DNA of 64,000 nt. It comes from Haliclystus octoradiatus (lineage: Eukaryota > Cnidaria > Staurozoa > Stauromedusae > Haliclystidae). The position numbers and the translations under genes are program-made. The notes beneath the pieces are model-generated. The model had not been told where the DNA came from. It ran no database searches and saw nothing but the letters and a program-made list of their open reading frames with translations. The first letter of the stretch is position 1, and every line of letters begins with the position of its first letter. Positions 39,801 to 51,414 of the stretch are shown here, piece by piece. The stretch covers positions 248,001-312,000 of the forward strand of contig OU744451.1 of the NCBI GenBank assembly GCA_916610825.1, written 5' to 3'.

Positions 39801-42800
39801 AAGATTCTCAGTAATAATAACAATAGTAATTATTGTTATTATTATCATTACTCTATTATTACACTATCGTTTTCCAACTTTTGATAAAATGCGTTTCAAT
39901 GGTCGTAAATTTGTACCTATACTGTTATGAACCCTCCCATAAATAAAAGCAACAATCATAACACAAATGAAATGATCATTAAATATCGCAAAGGGATTCA
40001 AGATGGAAAATGTCCAAGACTCGTTTTATCTAAACCTGTGGAGTTTTTAAAGGGGGACATGATATTTAGCAATTGGAAAGGGAGTTAAATTAATCAGATC
40101 GTTTATATTTCTATATTGTCTTTTATGTGTAGGAGATTAATAAAATATCAAAGCAATATGAAAGATATTCCATCGGATTGTCTTGAGATGGGAAACTCAA
40201 CTGATTGCCTCAAACGAATGACTTTCAAACCAGTCCCACCTGTGGTGAGCTTATCAGTTATTTGATCATCTTAATTTTCAAATATATTAGAAGCCATTAG
40301 AATACACTATACACTAGATCAGGAATAACGAATGAATGGTGCATGAAATCAACTTTATTTAATTTTTGAAGGCTTGGAAATGGCTTGTTGGTCCTTTCTT
40401 GATTTACATAATAGATCGACTCGTACGATATGGACGTGGAAGTGATATTACACAGTTAACCAAGGTAATTGCTCTATATTGAATATAGCATATCAATAAA
40501 CGAGGCTAACATTAATACGAGACCAATCAATCATGTACGCTCATGTACGCTCATGTAATAACATTTGATAAAATTTTGCATCAATGTTGTGAAAATGCTG
40601 GCTTCATTTGGCCACCCCAGCCAGCATTTTGCCAGCAATTCCACAACATCGATCGCAATGTTGTGAAAAAGCTGGCACAGTGTTGGCTTCATTTGGCCGG
40701 GGTATGATCATAGTTTATATAGTGATCTCTATGGCTTGATAGATGTAAATTCTTCAACATTGATCTTAAACATTATGTGAAACGCCCCCATAGGAATTGT
40801 GATTTGATTCTGTTTGATCAATATCGTAAAACGGACAAAAACTGAATGTGCAACGGTAAAATAAATTAAAAAGTATAAAAATATGATGGAAATAGTTGAA
40901 ATGTAGGTGATTGTAGGAAATCTATAATTTGTTTTAGTGTATTTTAATGATTCTATTTAATATCATGGAATTTTCGACAGATTATTTGTAGATTGAAATG
41001 GTACTATATAATACCATCAAGCTCCACCAATTATAGGTTATTCATCATCATGGAAATGTAATGGAATTGGTCATGAAGAAAGCAGGATTTTCAAGCAAAC
41101 CAGGACAGGTAATATATGCTTATTAAGACAGCATGCATACACCGTTACATTAATGGGATGTTGGGTGGCGTAACTATACCACAGAAGTTATGGACTTTTG
41201 GTTAACTTTTCAGTAGTAAACATATTGATAGCATCACGTTCTGTATCTAGTCAAAAACGACACATGTCACAAGACTGCCTGACGGTCGGTTTTCATGTAC
41301 TCTCAAAAGCCTCGCTTAGAATCGGTGTGAGTTCTCGTAGCCATAATGGTCTATATGGCCTCCTAGATCTTTGGTTTGGGGCCCTTGTACAGTATATGAT
41401 AACCGACAGAATATGTCGCCAGTCTTCGCGATATTTCCCGTATTTATCTGAAATGATTTTCAATCGTTGGTTTTGAAACTGATGTATATTTATTTGGATT
41501 GCAGTATGTTCTTGTACAATTTCCTTCGATATCTGATTTTCAATGGCATCCTTTTACACTCACAAAGGTAAACAAATACTTCTTTAATTTACAAATGTTT
41601 CATGAGGGACAATATAGAAGCCTATATATGTCCAAGATGTAGTTTTTATTTCATTCGAGAAGAAATTGTTCTAACATAGCATATATATGAGTAAATGAAA
41701 ATATTTACTCGGAAATAGATATAATAAAAAATAGTACTATAAGTGTGACTATAATATATATATCAAAGAGTACGCAAATTTACTAATTTAATTGTTTCTT
41801 GTTTCATGTAAATTTGATTTCATTCTAAGAAATATTATCTGGTTTCAATTAATCACTATATCAATGTTTCTTGATCTTGATTATAGTGTCCAACAAAAAA
41901 CAACCCAGATGATACATTATCAATTCACATCAAATTAAGTGGCGATTGGACAAAGAAATTATCAAATGAATTAGGCTGCAAAGATGACAACTGGATTATG
42001 TGCAGCAATAATGCAATTTCATCGTTTCAAAAACAACAACCAAATTGTTTCACTATTGATATGAGACATACAAATGAAAACAACAACAACAACAACATGG
42101 ATGAAACTATTACAGACGTCCAAAAGAGATATAGGTTGGTAATAAACAAGGAATGAATGAAGAAATATTTAATAATTTTTATAATTTGGTAATTCCGGCT
42201 ATAGCTTTGATCTGGGAACCCTCATCACTCGGTTTGACCAATTGTATATTTTCGATTAGCAGAATATGCTATATGTGCATCATTTTGGAATGCCAAATGC
42301 TTATAATGCGTAAATGCTTAAAACCGCGTGTCCAAAATGTTCTCACGTTTAAAAATGTTGTGATTGAATGGAAATCATTCTTCTACAGTAGAAATCCACT
42401 TTTTGTGCATTCGTATAATTATGATCTATTTCGTCTGTTTCACAGGATAAGAATAGATGGACCATACGGAGCACCAAGTCAAGTAAGTTTTCGAATGCAG
42501 TGAATTAAGAATCCCTTCAAAGCCATAAAAATTGAGGCAGTACCTCGCCCCTACCGGAGGCGCCCATACCACTCATCTGTATTTCTAGACGAGTGTTTCT
42601 TTTCGCTATAATCGAACTTATTGTAAATGCTCTTTAAAGAGAAGTCCATCCACCATCAGAATGTGGTACTCATTTGATGATTTGGATTAAAGTCAATTAG
42701 GCTGATCAATTGACATTCAAAGTGATAAAATACACAATATGATGTATATGGGTGATTAGGTAATGGATAATGGTTAAACTGAAAAAGTTATAGATTCTGC

Positions 42801-45294
42801 AAAATTATTTCGCCAGAAATTTGAGATCTTTTTTCTTGTTGACCAAATGAATGTCTTATTAAAATGTAAAATTAACTTTTTACTTTAGGACATTACGAGA
42901 TTCAACATCGGAGTCTGTATTGGGGCTGGCATTGGTCTAACTCCATCAGCTGCTATATTAAACTATCTAAGGTACAACATAAAAATGACAAAAAAGTTTA
43001 CATTTGAGAAAACACGTTCAATTATTTCAATTCAAATTATGTAAAACTTCCATTTGTAGATCTTCAGAATATAAGCAGAGAAAACATAAATTAACGCATT
43101 TGTATTTCATTGGAGTTGCTCGTGATTTTGATCAATCGTCATGGTTTATAAAACTGCTTCAAGAAACACAAGCAGGAGTAAGTCATTTACTAGCGAAAGG
43201 AATGTATGTATGTATGTATGTATGTATGTATGTATGTATGTATTTTTGTAGCACAATGGCTAACAGGCAAATGAACAAAGAAGGATATTTTTAAGTGTAT
43301 CCTCATTTACAAGTGACCTCTAAAAAAATATATATATTAAGGTCAAGAAAGCTATGTTATCAGAAATAATTGACTGACAAAGGAAAAGTTACAGAACTGT
43401 GATAAATTAACTTAATTAAGTTTAAATTTGAATGTTTGTAAAGAACTATAGACGATACAACTCTTCAGGAAGAGAGTTCCATGGCTTGATTATTCTATTT
43501 GCAAAGTAATGTTTGCAACAGTCATAGTTAAATGATTTAGTTGGGTAAAGCGTCAGTGAATGTCCACGAAAGGAATATTTAGAATGTTTAATGGTGAAAA
43601 ACCCATCTGGAACCAAGTCAATCAAGTTTTTCAAAATTCTGTAGACCATGTGAAGATACCTTGTGAAAGCGCGCTGAACATTTTCTAAAATATTTATGTC
43701 CTTGATGAGCTAGGGGTTCCAGACCGGCGTAGATGACTCAAGCATTGGTCTGACGTATGTTGTGAACGCTTTGACTAACGGCTCCAGGTTCTTTGAGGAA
43801 AAGCATTTCTTGATTAAAGGAACGAACGGTTTTTTGCTTTTGCGGCTAGCATGGAACAGTGTTCTGTGAACTTTAGATCTGCAGTTATTAGGATTCCAAG
43901 ATCTTTCACACAAGATGAACGTGATAATGCCTTCCATCTAACTGATACGCAGCATCATGAAATAGATGATTTCCCAAATGAAACTACAGAGCGATTCTCC
44001 TAGGCAAGTTTGAGTTGCCAGCATTGTGCCCAGGAGGAGAGGTTTTCAAGTGTAGAATGTAGAGGAGTACTGTCAGTGGTAAATCTTTTAAACGAAATCT
44101 TACAAGCATCATCAGCAAAGAGTTTTATACCACAGTTGAGTTTCCAAGCAGCTTACAATGTCATTTATATAGACAATAAAAAGAACAGTATGAATGTACA
44201 CCATATATATTCAGATTATTGTACATGAGTGTCAACCAGCCATTATTATGACCGTTATAGACAGGTGACTTTTTATGAAGGTTAATTTGCGTTCTAATGC
44301 TATTCTAATAATCTTTATGTTTTAATTATTTTAAAGTTGTCTTCAAGTGGTGACTCAAGCATACTGGACGTGAGATTCCATGTTACTCAAAGCAAACAAT
44401 TGCCTGAGGTATATAGCCAAACCTTCTTAACCAAATCTATTATGATCTATTATGATCTATTAGTATTTCCTTTTGATATATATATATATAGTTATATGCA
44501 TTGAATGTTACTTCGCATAGACTGAAATGTTATTCAAGGATGATTGTCATTGGTTAAGTAAACATGTTCGATATGGCAGGCCCAATTGGATGGAATCGTT
44601 AAATCGCATCGAAGAGAAACATCACAGGTTCGTAATCCTAAACCTAATTCAACATACTGCATGAACAGTAATGGGACGTTACATCATTGCGTCCTTGAGT
44701 CTTTGTTTCTTGCTTACCTCTGACAATCTTATTATTCTGTATTTATACGAAATGCCACTGGGTTGATGTAGGCTAGGATAAACTTCGAGGGACGCTTGTA
44801 ATAGTGTGGCGAAGTGGGATGGATATTGCTAAATAGCTACACTCCCCTAAGATTATAAAGTTGCATATATTCCAGTATACATCAGGTGTATTTATTTTGG
44901 GAACAATGTAAACGAGCTCTGAGCTTAAAATATTGAAAATCGAAATAAAATAAAGTCACGCACACACAAAGAGTTGAAGCGAATCATAATGTTTAGCCTA
45001 AAAAAGATTATTGATAGAAACATTTGACTCAGAGATATGCATCGTTCCCGTCGTATAGCGATACTTCCTGTAATCTATCTCTCACTTTTTATCACTAAGA
45101 GGTCTTCAGACATTAATACAACTTAGTTCAGACAAAGTCATTAATATTTCGTGTTTAATTCTATTTTGTTTAGAGAGAGAATTGGTGTATTCTACTGTGG
45201 ACCACAGACGTTGTCAGCTGTGATAAAGAAATGTTGCGAGAGAACGAGTAAGAACAAAAATATACTTATATATCACTCAGAAGGGTTTGGTTAA
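36854..45294 (+). CDS. NOX4: NADPH oxidase, NOX4 type, copy B (585 aa, 20 exons)
   Basis: Tandem paralogue of the gene at 23033-32291, same strand. Exons: 36854-36910, 37490-37585, 37678-37791, 38558-38642, 38738-38835, 38929-38956, 39088-39134, 39590-39615, 39718-39798, 40133-40244, 40372-40464, 41037-41108, 41505-41567, 41887-42134, 42446-42482, 42889-42971, 43060-43177, 44337-44408, 44521-44627, 45174-45294. Exon lengths and phases equal copy A except exon 14 (248 against 224 nt). The frame is intact (1758 nt). Heme ligands H106/H120 and H195/H208 and the FAD motif HPFTLT are kept. Departures: the E-loop reads DIPSDC where copy A has EHPPGC, so His223 becomes Ile while C227 and C236 remain; the NADPH motif reads GLTPS rather than GVTPF; and the WVCR motif reads GVAR, replacing a normally conserved Cys. 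The gene looks functional but specialised, or in early decay. Confidence 0.92.
37988..38325. mobile_element. MITE with CCCCGGGGGGTAAC ends and 7-bp target duplication
   Basis: Terminal inverted repeats start CCCGGGGGGGGGGTAACT and end AGTTACCCCCCGGGG. The direct repeat TTGTTAT at 37981-37987 and 38326-38332 flanks it. The interior (AT-rich, with blocks such as TATACGGGGACGTTC) has no transposase. It sits in the intron between exons 3 and 4 of NOX4-B. Confidence 0.8.
40540..40700. repeat. Foldback repeat related to the GGCCAAATGA family
   Basis: Inverted blocks around CAATGTTGTGAAAA-GCTGGC and its complement surround a CATCGATCG centre, with CATTTGGCC repeated at 40607 and near 40690. The CCGGCCAAATGA end is shared with the elements at 5586 and 58677. 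It lies in the NOX4-B intron between exons 11 and 12. Confidence 0.5.
42536..42706 (-). mobile_element. SINE fragment with internal deletion
   Basis: Read on the minus strand it matches the SINE body at both ends (the ACATCAAATGAG-like block and the terminal TACCGGAGGCGCCCATACC region), with the middle missing. It lies in the intron between exons 15 and 16 of NOX4-B. Confidence 0.6.
43201..43245. repeat. (ATGT)n microsatellite
   Basis: About ten tandem TATG/ATGT units, directly after NOX4-B exon 17 (about 25 bp inside the intron). They make a spurious Met-Tyr-Val-Cys-repeat frame. Confidence 0.9.
43440..44030 (-). mobile_element. Non-LTR retrotransposon RT fragment (CR1/L2-like), decayed
   Basis: Two minus-strand frames carry typical C-terminal pieces of a non-LTR reverse transcriptase: 43937-43710 (LVKAFTTYVRPMLE, STPVWNP) and 43649-43446 (FRGHSLTLY, RIIKPWNSLPEEL). 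They are in different frames, so the copy is broken by indels. It is inserted in the intron between exons 17 and 18 of NOX4-B, antisense to the gene. It is a different copy, and probably a different family, from the GAT-tailed fragments. Confidence 0.75.
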
Positions 45295-47265
45295 ATGGAA
45301 TAGATAAAAAGAGTTTATTAGCTATCAAATGAGAAATATATTTTATGTAAAATTGTAAATACTCAAAGAATGTAACATAAATATGCCTCGTCGCAAGAAA
45401 TTCAACTATGAAAAATGATAGATGCAGTAATATATATATTTAAAATAGATGAATACAAATGTCCGAATTGTGATTTTTAAATTGTCATGCATCTGAAAAT
45501 GAGTAGAAAAGTTTTGATTAAAAACAATAATCACTTATTCACAGCCTCCGCTCGCACAACAGAGTTTAGTGCTCTGATCAATTCAATGCCTACATGTCAA
45601 GTTAGAAAGATCATAAGCATTACGATTATATTTGATATCATCGAGATCCGATAAGACATTCTAACTATTTATTTTGTACGTCACAAGATGTATTTAACAA
45701 ATTAGGATCGCTGCTTTCAAAAAGTATGATTTTGGATAGCACAAACTCCCCCAAAAAACATCAAAAAGGGAAGCTTGTCTTTCATGGGACTTGTATCACC
45801 CAACATCTGCAGGATATCCTTGGGTTAGCTCTGTTTACGCGTCTATAGTATAATCTATTCAAGCCATGTAAGCAGTAGACGAATGATTGAATTGTCGATT
45901 TGGATATTTTGAAGGATAAACTAGTTGCTATGGGGATTTTATCAAATTTCATTAATAGAGAGCTCTATGGAAATTAAGCTCTCACTTCGAACGGCGTTTC
46001 AAAAGGGTTTTAATATATTGCATGTTTAAACTCCAGCAACTGTCACAGTATATAAATTTCATTCCCTCTTTTGGCATCAATCCAGATGATTAAAGCTGGA
46101 GAACTAAATCTGAGCCCAGATCACGCAGACCTTTATTTGATACGGAGGCCGGGTACGGAGCTTAATTGAACGGAACAGCTAATGACTACTCAACCCATCT
46201 AATTACAGCATTCAAGTTTTTTAAAAAGAGAGTCTATAATTCTTAAGAAATTCGTAATTTCAGTATCCAAACTTTCTTAATTTCTTATTATTCAAATACC
46301 AAATATAGGCATACAAATTCAAATCTTTAGAGGTTTAATGTAATTAATGTTGGCATGCAGGAAAACAAAAACTGATAAAAACGTAAATAATTGACTTTAT
46401 TAGATCTATAAATCAGCGTATTAGCAATTTGGGAAGTCGAGTACTATATATTACAGTATTATAAAACGCGTATATGAACTATACAAAGACATCGAACTAG
46501 AATTACCCGCGGTATTCAATTGAATGCTACACTGTAAAGGAGTTTACAATGCAATATGCATAGCATATTGTAACACCATACTCGGCACAATAAAAATATT
46601 TGTATAATTTAGACTTCTTTTCCGATTTCCGACAGGCTTTTACGAACAATCCGTCCACTAGTACAGTATAACCTTGGGGCTGGTACGCAGGCTAAGTATA
46701 ACCGTAACTACGGGTTTTTCCTCGTGTACTACAGCGAGTCGCAAATCAGTTCATATAGGCTCGAAATTCGAATACAGACTCTTAAAAACCTAGGAAGTTG
46801 CCAAGATAGCTGCCTCTAACCTGCCTGGAAAGGTTTTACATAATTTATGTATGATTTATTCGCTTCGTAGACAAGTATATAATTTAGCACTTTAAACTTT
46901 ACATTGCAAATACTTTGCATCGCAACCATTATTTATATCAACAGAGCAAAACATTTGTATTGATAAACTAACATTAAAACAATTAAACTAAGATAACATT
47001 TCTTCATAACCTGTCACTCAATTGATCAGTAAGTAGATTTTAATAAAATGAAATAGTTGAATTTAATATTCGCCTGCGACCCTGCAGACTTTGATTATAC
47101 GCTTGATAATATTGTATACATGCAGCTCATTGATTGAACGGCGTTGGATCAAATCAAGGCTCGCTCAATTGATACTTAAATGTAGATGTTTAATATTCAT
47201 TATTACTATACGAATTTATTTTTATCAGTTCAACTATATTTCAAGCTTATATTTTCAAGTTATGG
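45295..47265. other. Intergenic, no gene seen
   Basis: AT-rich, downstream of NOX4-B. It holds the NOX4-B 3' UTR. I see no recognisable coding exon or repeat element with clear ends. Confidence 0.45.
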
Positions 47266-47341
47266 TCGAGGAGATTAAGGATATTTGGAGTTCAACAACA
47301 ACACAATTTACCGTTGATGAGATTCTTAAAGAAAGAAGAGG
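47262..47341 (+). CDS. Possible isolated first exon, unrecognised
   Basis: An ATG in a good context (AGTTATGG) opens a short acidic, hydrophilic peptide of about 27 residues (MVEEIKDIWSS, then TVDEILKERR). It ends at a plausible donor (AGAG/GTAAAA) near 47341. The composition differs from the surrounding AT-rich noise and resembles a soluble protein N-terminus. I found no second exon before the retroelement that starts at about 47690, so it may be a chance ORF or the first exon of a gene whose later exons lie far away. Family unknown. Confidence 0.2.
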
Positions 47342-47791
47342 TAAAATAAAATCAACAATTTATCTCAATGTTTTTACATTAGTCTACATTTGATGGAAGA
47401 AAGGAGACTGTCTGTTTGTGGGGGCAACTCTAAGACTCTCATGGGGTTAGGGGATTGGGGGCCCAGGGTTAGATCTTTCACTTCCCCAACATAAGGATTA
47501 TTTGTAAAACGTTGTCTTACATAATATTTAAAATATGGAATATACAGATTGTAGCATCACTATTAATGAATAATGTTAACTATATTGTCATTGAAGCTAT
47601 TTTTAATTAAATATAGTTTGTAATAAGTAATATGTACATTAGAGAAATAGATTATTAATTTACGCAATATTTATTTATAGTTATACAATACTGGATGCTG
47701 CATCGACAAGCTGCAGATCACCAAGGTCACCGTCTGGAATTTGATTTTTGCGGGAGCGTGAACCTCGGATGCAGATGATAGTGGTGCGGGG

Positions 47792-48469
47792 TTAGCTGAA
47801 GCAGATTTTGCGCTTAACCCAGGCAGAAGTTTCACCAAAAGGTAGACCATGTATTTCAGAGATCATGTCACTCAGTCGTCTGTAGAATTGATGGGTTTCT
47901 CTACTCATTCCACCATTAGTTGTAAAGATTAAAGGGGTGAATGACCCATGTTCTTGGTTAAGGATTCTTTCGTTGTATTTTCTTTTCTTGATGGACTCCA
48001 TTGACTTCATTGATGATTTCAGGGTCTGGTTTCGGTAGTTAGGAGCGAAAGGATAGAAAATCCTAACATACATGAATGCTCTTTGCAACCTCTGCCAGAA
48101 ACCCCGGACACAAATGTCAGCACGTAGCTCGTCCGTACTTGATGGAGTTGTTTGAAGAGCTGGCTCTTTCCTCACATCTTTGCAAACAATAGAGAGAAGG
48201 TCAGATGTTACGTTAACTAGCTCATTGTGCCTCAGCAACACAAAACCACCAAATTTGCATGATAGCGCGTGATCTACGTTGAACTTTGCATGGCATATAC
48301 ATTCATCTGGGAGTCTTTGTAGTTGCAAGCCATAACGAAGAGCAATGGCATCAAAGAATTCTCTTTTTGTGAGGTTGAAGTTCTCAGATTTAAGTGGTAA
48401 GGATGATAGCCATATCGAGGCTCCATCTGATCTTGCGATATCTTTTGCCTTCAATTGAACTGGTGTCAT
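47792..48469 (-). pseudogene. Retroelement C-terminal domain, longest surviving frame
   Basis: A 225-residue open piece of the element at 47690-50130. It begins near a conserved DGASIWLSSLPL segment and contains a C-x-C...H...C finger, a GGF...RHNE motif, EPALQ, and a D-rich block followed by VRIFYP. These are consistent with a PD-(D/E)xK endonuclease-like fold. It is cut off from the RT part by stops and frameshifts between 48469 and 48581. Confidence 0.65.
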
Positions 48470-48969
48470 GGCTATTCGCAGAGATTCAAGAAGATCGTTA
48501 TGATATGCTAATTTAGAAGTAGAACATTCTTATTCTGATATAATATGCTCTATTTCATTATTTGATTCATTTTTATCATTTTATGTTATGATTTTATGTG
48601 ATAAATTGTTACTAAATTTCTTTGATTTTGCGAAATCAATATCAGCAATTCTTGAAATGTTCAAGATACCCAATCCCCCAAGTTTGACAGGTAATGATAG
48701 CAAGTCCCGTTCTGCGTCACTACAATGTCTATTCTCGCATATTGCTGGTATAAGCTTATTTCGAATAATGTTTTCCACTGGTTTTAAGTAATTAACTATT
48801 CCTGTTATAATGCGAAGCGTAAAGTTAAACTTGTGCCTGTAGCCAGCATTAAATGCACAGTATGCTGCCTGAGGATGAAACTTAGCAATCTCAGCTAACA
48901 TGTTGAGCTCTTTAATCCAAGTACAAACCAAAGATTCTACATATTCTTGTTAGAATAACGGACTGCCGA

Positions 48970-49530
48970 TCACCGCACCGAGATGCCGTTTTCCTTCTGC
49001 GGTTTTATTGATTCCAGTTCCCGCAAATATTTTTTCTGCAATGTTAAGCTCTGCCACCAATGAAGGATGTCCTCTAGTTTTCCAGCTGAGGTCAAGTCGT
49101 CCGCATATGCCGCATGCTTTGTCTCGTGCACTGACAAAGCATTTAACATAGGGATGGACCCCAGAGCATAAATGGACATAGCTGTTGGATCATCTTGTGT
49201 AGTTCCTTCTTGTGATGATATTTCTATCCCGCCTGATACAAATAGGCGTGCATGTTGGTTATATGAGTTGATTACATACGATGCAATGATTGGGCATATG
49301 ATGCAGATGTTGTGTAACATAACATTTCGGTTGATGCGGTTAAAAGCATTATCGGCGTCGACAAGTAAGACTGCGTCACATTCATTGTCATCAAATATTG
49401 TGCACATTGCATGGATAACAGCCTCGCAACCACCACGCCGGCCAGCACATAATTGAAGGTCTCTTGCCAGGAATGCCTCCAAGGAACCATCGGCCCCACA
49501 ATATCGAATTAAACAAAGCTTCCTAGTCAT
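48970..49530 (-). pseudogene. Retroelement reverse-transcriptase palm, surviving frame
   Basis: A 186-residue piece with RT motif A (LLVDADNAFNR), motif B (QEGTTQDDP) and motif C (YADD). The QDDP in motif B departs from the usual QGDP, which fits a decayed copy. Adjacent frames upstream and downstream carry the rest of the protein. Confidence 0.75.
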
Positions 49531-50130
49531 TGCTGTATTTTGACTTTGACTTTTTACTCAATTTCTGAAGTAATATAGATGGCATTATCATCAAAGCTTT
49601 TAAGGCTATCCCTTTGAGTGGGGAGTCATTGACCCAATCATTAACCAGGCGAGTACATTCATCAATGTATGCTTTACCTGCCTTACCAGAGGGTAGCATA
49701 AATAGGTTTCGTTTCCAGGTTACACATTCCTCCCAAGTAGCAGAAATGATCATAAAAACTCAAAGAACCCCATACGAATAATGAAGAGTTCTGTGCTGGC
49801 TGGCTACAGATGCCGTTATCTTGATCTATATTATTTAGCATGGTGGTGATTGATTATCTAGATTTGAAAGCGGTTGAATTGTGTTATGATGCTGACATTT
49901 ACGATGACGCTGTTTTAGACCTCGTTCGCTTTTAAAACTTCTACTGCATCCTGCGCATGAAAATAGTCTAATAGATATGGCATCCATTGTAGTAAAGAGA
50001 AGACAAAGCGTACGGTGATCGCCCAAGGTATGAAGAACACTTTTCAAATACCATATGCAACTGCAAATTGTCAAGTGATCTTCCCACTTAAGAATCTCTT
50101 TTGCCCAATTATTGTATTTAAAGGGCATTA

Positions 50131-51236
50131 AAATCTTTGTATAACCTTAATAAAGCCATAACGTATTAATATGTATATTGGTACAGAATGCGAGGTATCT
50201 GAAAGTTTTAATAAATATTCGTAACGAACTAAAATGGGGATGAAATTAATTGAATCATGAGACCGCGACAACGCAATTTATCAACGCAAAACAATTTTAA
50301 GTGTTTGAAATTATTCTGCTTTGAAAAACATATCTTTCTTATGCTAATACATTTCAATTTCTAACTTAGGCATATACAGTACAATGCTTATTCTCCTCAA
50401 TCCAGTGAAACGCTTGATTTGGAAGACGAATATTTTAAACATGAGATTTTAAATTTAACCCATTAATCCATTCTAAAGCAACTTCATTTGCAGCCGCTCT
50501 TGAATCTGTACCCATTGTACAACTGAATGTTGACTTTATCTAAAACATCAAATGAGTATCATCTTCTGACAGCGGATGGATTGGTCAAGAAGGTTGCTGC
50601 ACGTTACATTGACAACGGTGGCCTACTTGCCCAGCCTGCGTCACAGACCAAAACATTTTGAGAACAATCTCAGGCTGCTATCTGCCATGAAACCCGTTGA
50701 AAGTTGAAATTGATCGGCAGTGCGCCTGCATGAGACCAAGAAGGAGCATTTACAATCATTGGACGTCATTGCCTTTAGCTAAAATATAACCACGTGATAT
50801 CGAAATAGAACTTACAGATCAAGCCGTGATTATATATAGCCTATTACAATTATGTTGATCATCAAAATAAAAAAGGTCTCACAACAATAAGAGATTAGAT
50901 CATTTTTCGATAAATATTTTTGAAAATAATTTCTGGATGCGAATGTTCTTCAGCTAACGATTTGACCACATCAAGAGCTAGCTAGAGCAATATTTTATTC
51001 CTTAAATTGGATTGTTCAATTTGAATAAATTTAATTGGGCATTGATATTGAACATCACACACTGGAACTGCGACAATGGCCCCTGGGTGTGGTGTATCTT
51101 GCTCGCAGACTCAAGTTCAAGATGTAAACTTGGTATGCAACCGGCAGTAACAACGTTTTACTATAAGTTTACATTTACACAGTGAGTATGCAAGCTGGCT
51201 GTAGTATTATATATTTAATTATATTGATGTAGTCCG
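50131..51236. other. Non-genic spacer with SINE fragment
   Basis: Lies between the decayed RT element and the LTR retrotransposon. A diverged SINE body is at 50521-50770; otherwise AT-rich with nothing recognisable. The target site of the LTR element (GTCCG) is at its right edge. Confidence 0.5.
50521..50770 (+). mobile_element. SINE fragment (body only)
   Basis: Matches the body of the full-length SINE: TTGACTTTATCT-AAACATCAAATGAG, then GCGGATGGA, CTGCCATGAAA and GAGCATTTA-AATCATTG blocks in order, but with no tRNA-like head. Diverged. Confidence 0.6.
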
Positions 51237-51312
51237 TGTTATATATGTGTTAACTAACACCTTGTATCTAGCGTAACCATGATCAATGGTGATATTATAT
51301 TGAGACATCACA
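51237..51312 (+). repeat. 5' LTR (76 bp)
   Basis: Starts TGTTATATATG and ends ACATCACA; identical to the 3' LTR. Very short for a gypsy-type LTR. Confidence 0.95.
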
Positions 51313-51414
51313 TGGCGCAGTTGATATTTTTGAACTTACCATTGTTTATCTTGTTTAGTTTGATATGTTATTTATTATCATTCTGTTTATCGTATATCGT
51401 TTACATTAAACGTT

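Larger units (their letters stand above)
47690..50130 (-). mobile_element. Decayed RT retroelement with C2H2-like head and CCHC/endonuclease-like tail
   Basis: Minus-strand pieces in order: 50128-49835 with a C2H2-like finger (CAGCSRSFKSERGLKQRH); 49753-49523; 49530-48970 with reverse transcriptase palm motifs (VDADNAFNRINR, SQEGTTQDDPTAMS, YADDLTSAGK); 48931-48581 thumb-like, ending in a LPVKLGGLGI motif; and 48469-47792 with CICHAKFNVDHALSC, a GG..RHNE motif, RADICVRGFW and VRIFYPFAP. The last part resembles the Cys/His finger plus restriction-like endonuclease tail of early-branching non-LTR elements; that reading is an inference. The pieces are in different frames, so the copy is dead. 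I recognise this RT group from cnidarian and other invertebrate genomes but cannot name the clade safely. Exact ends are not defined. Confidence 0.8.
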
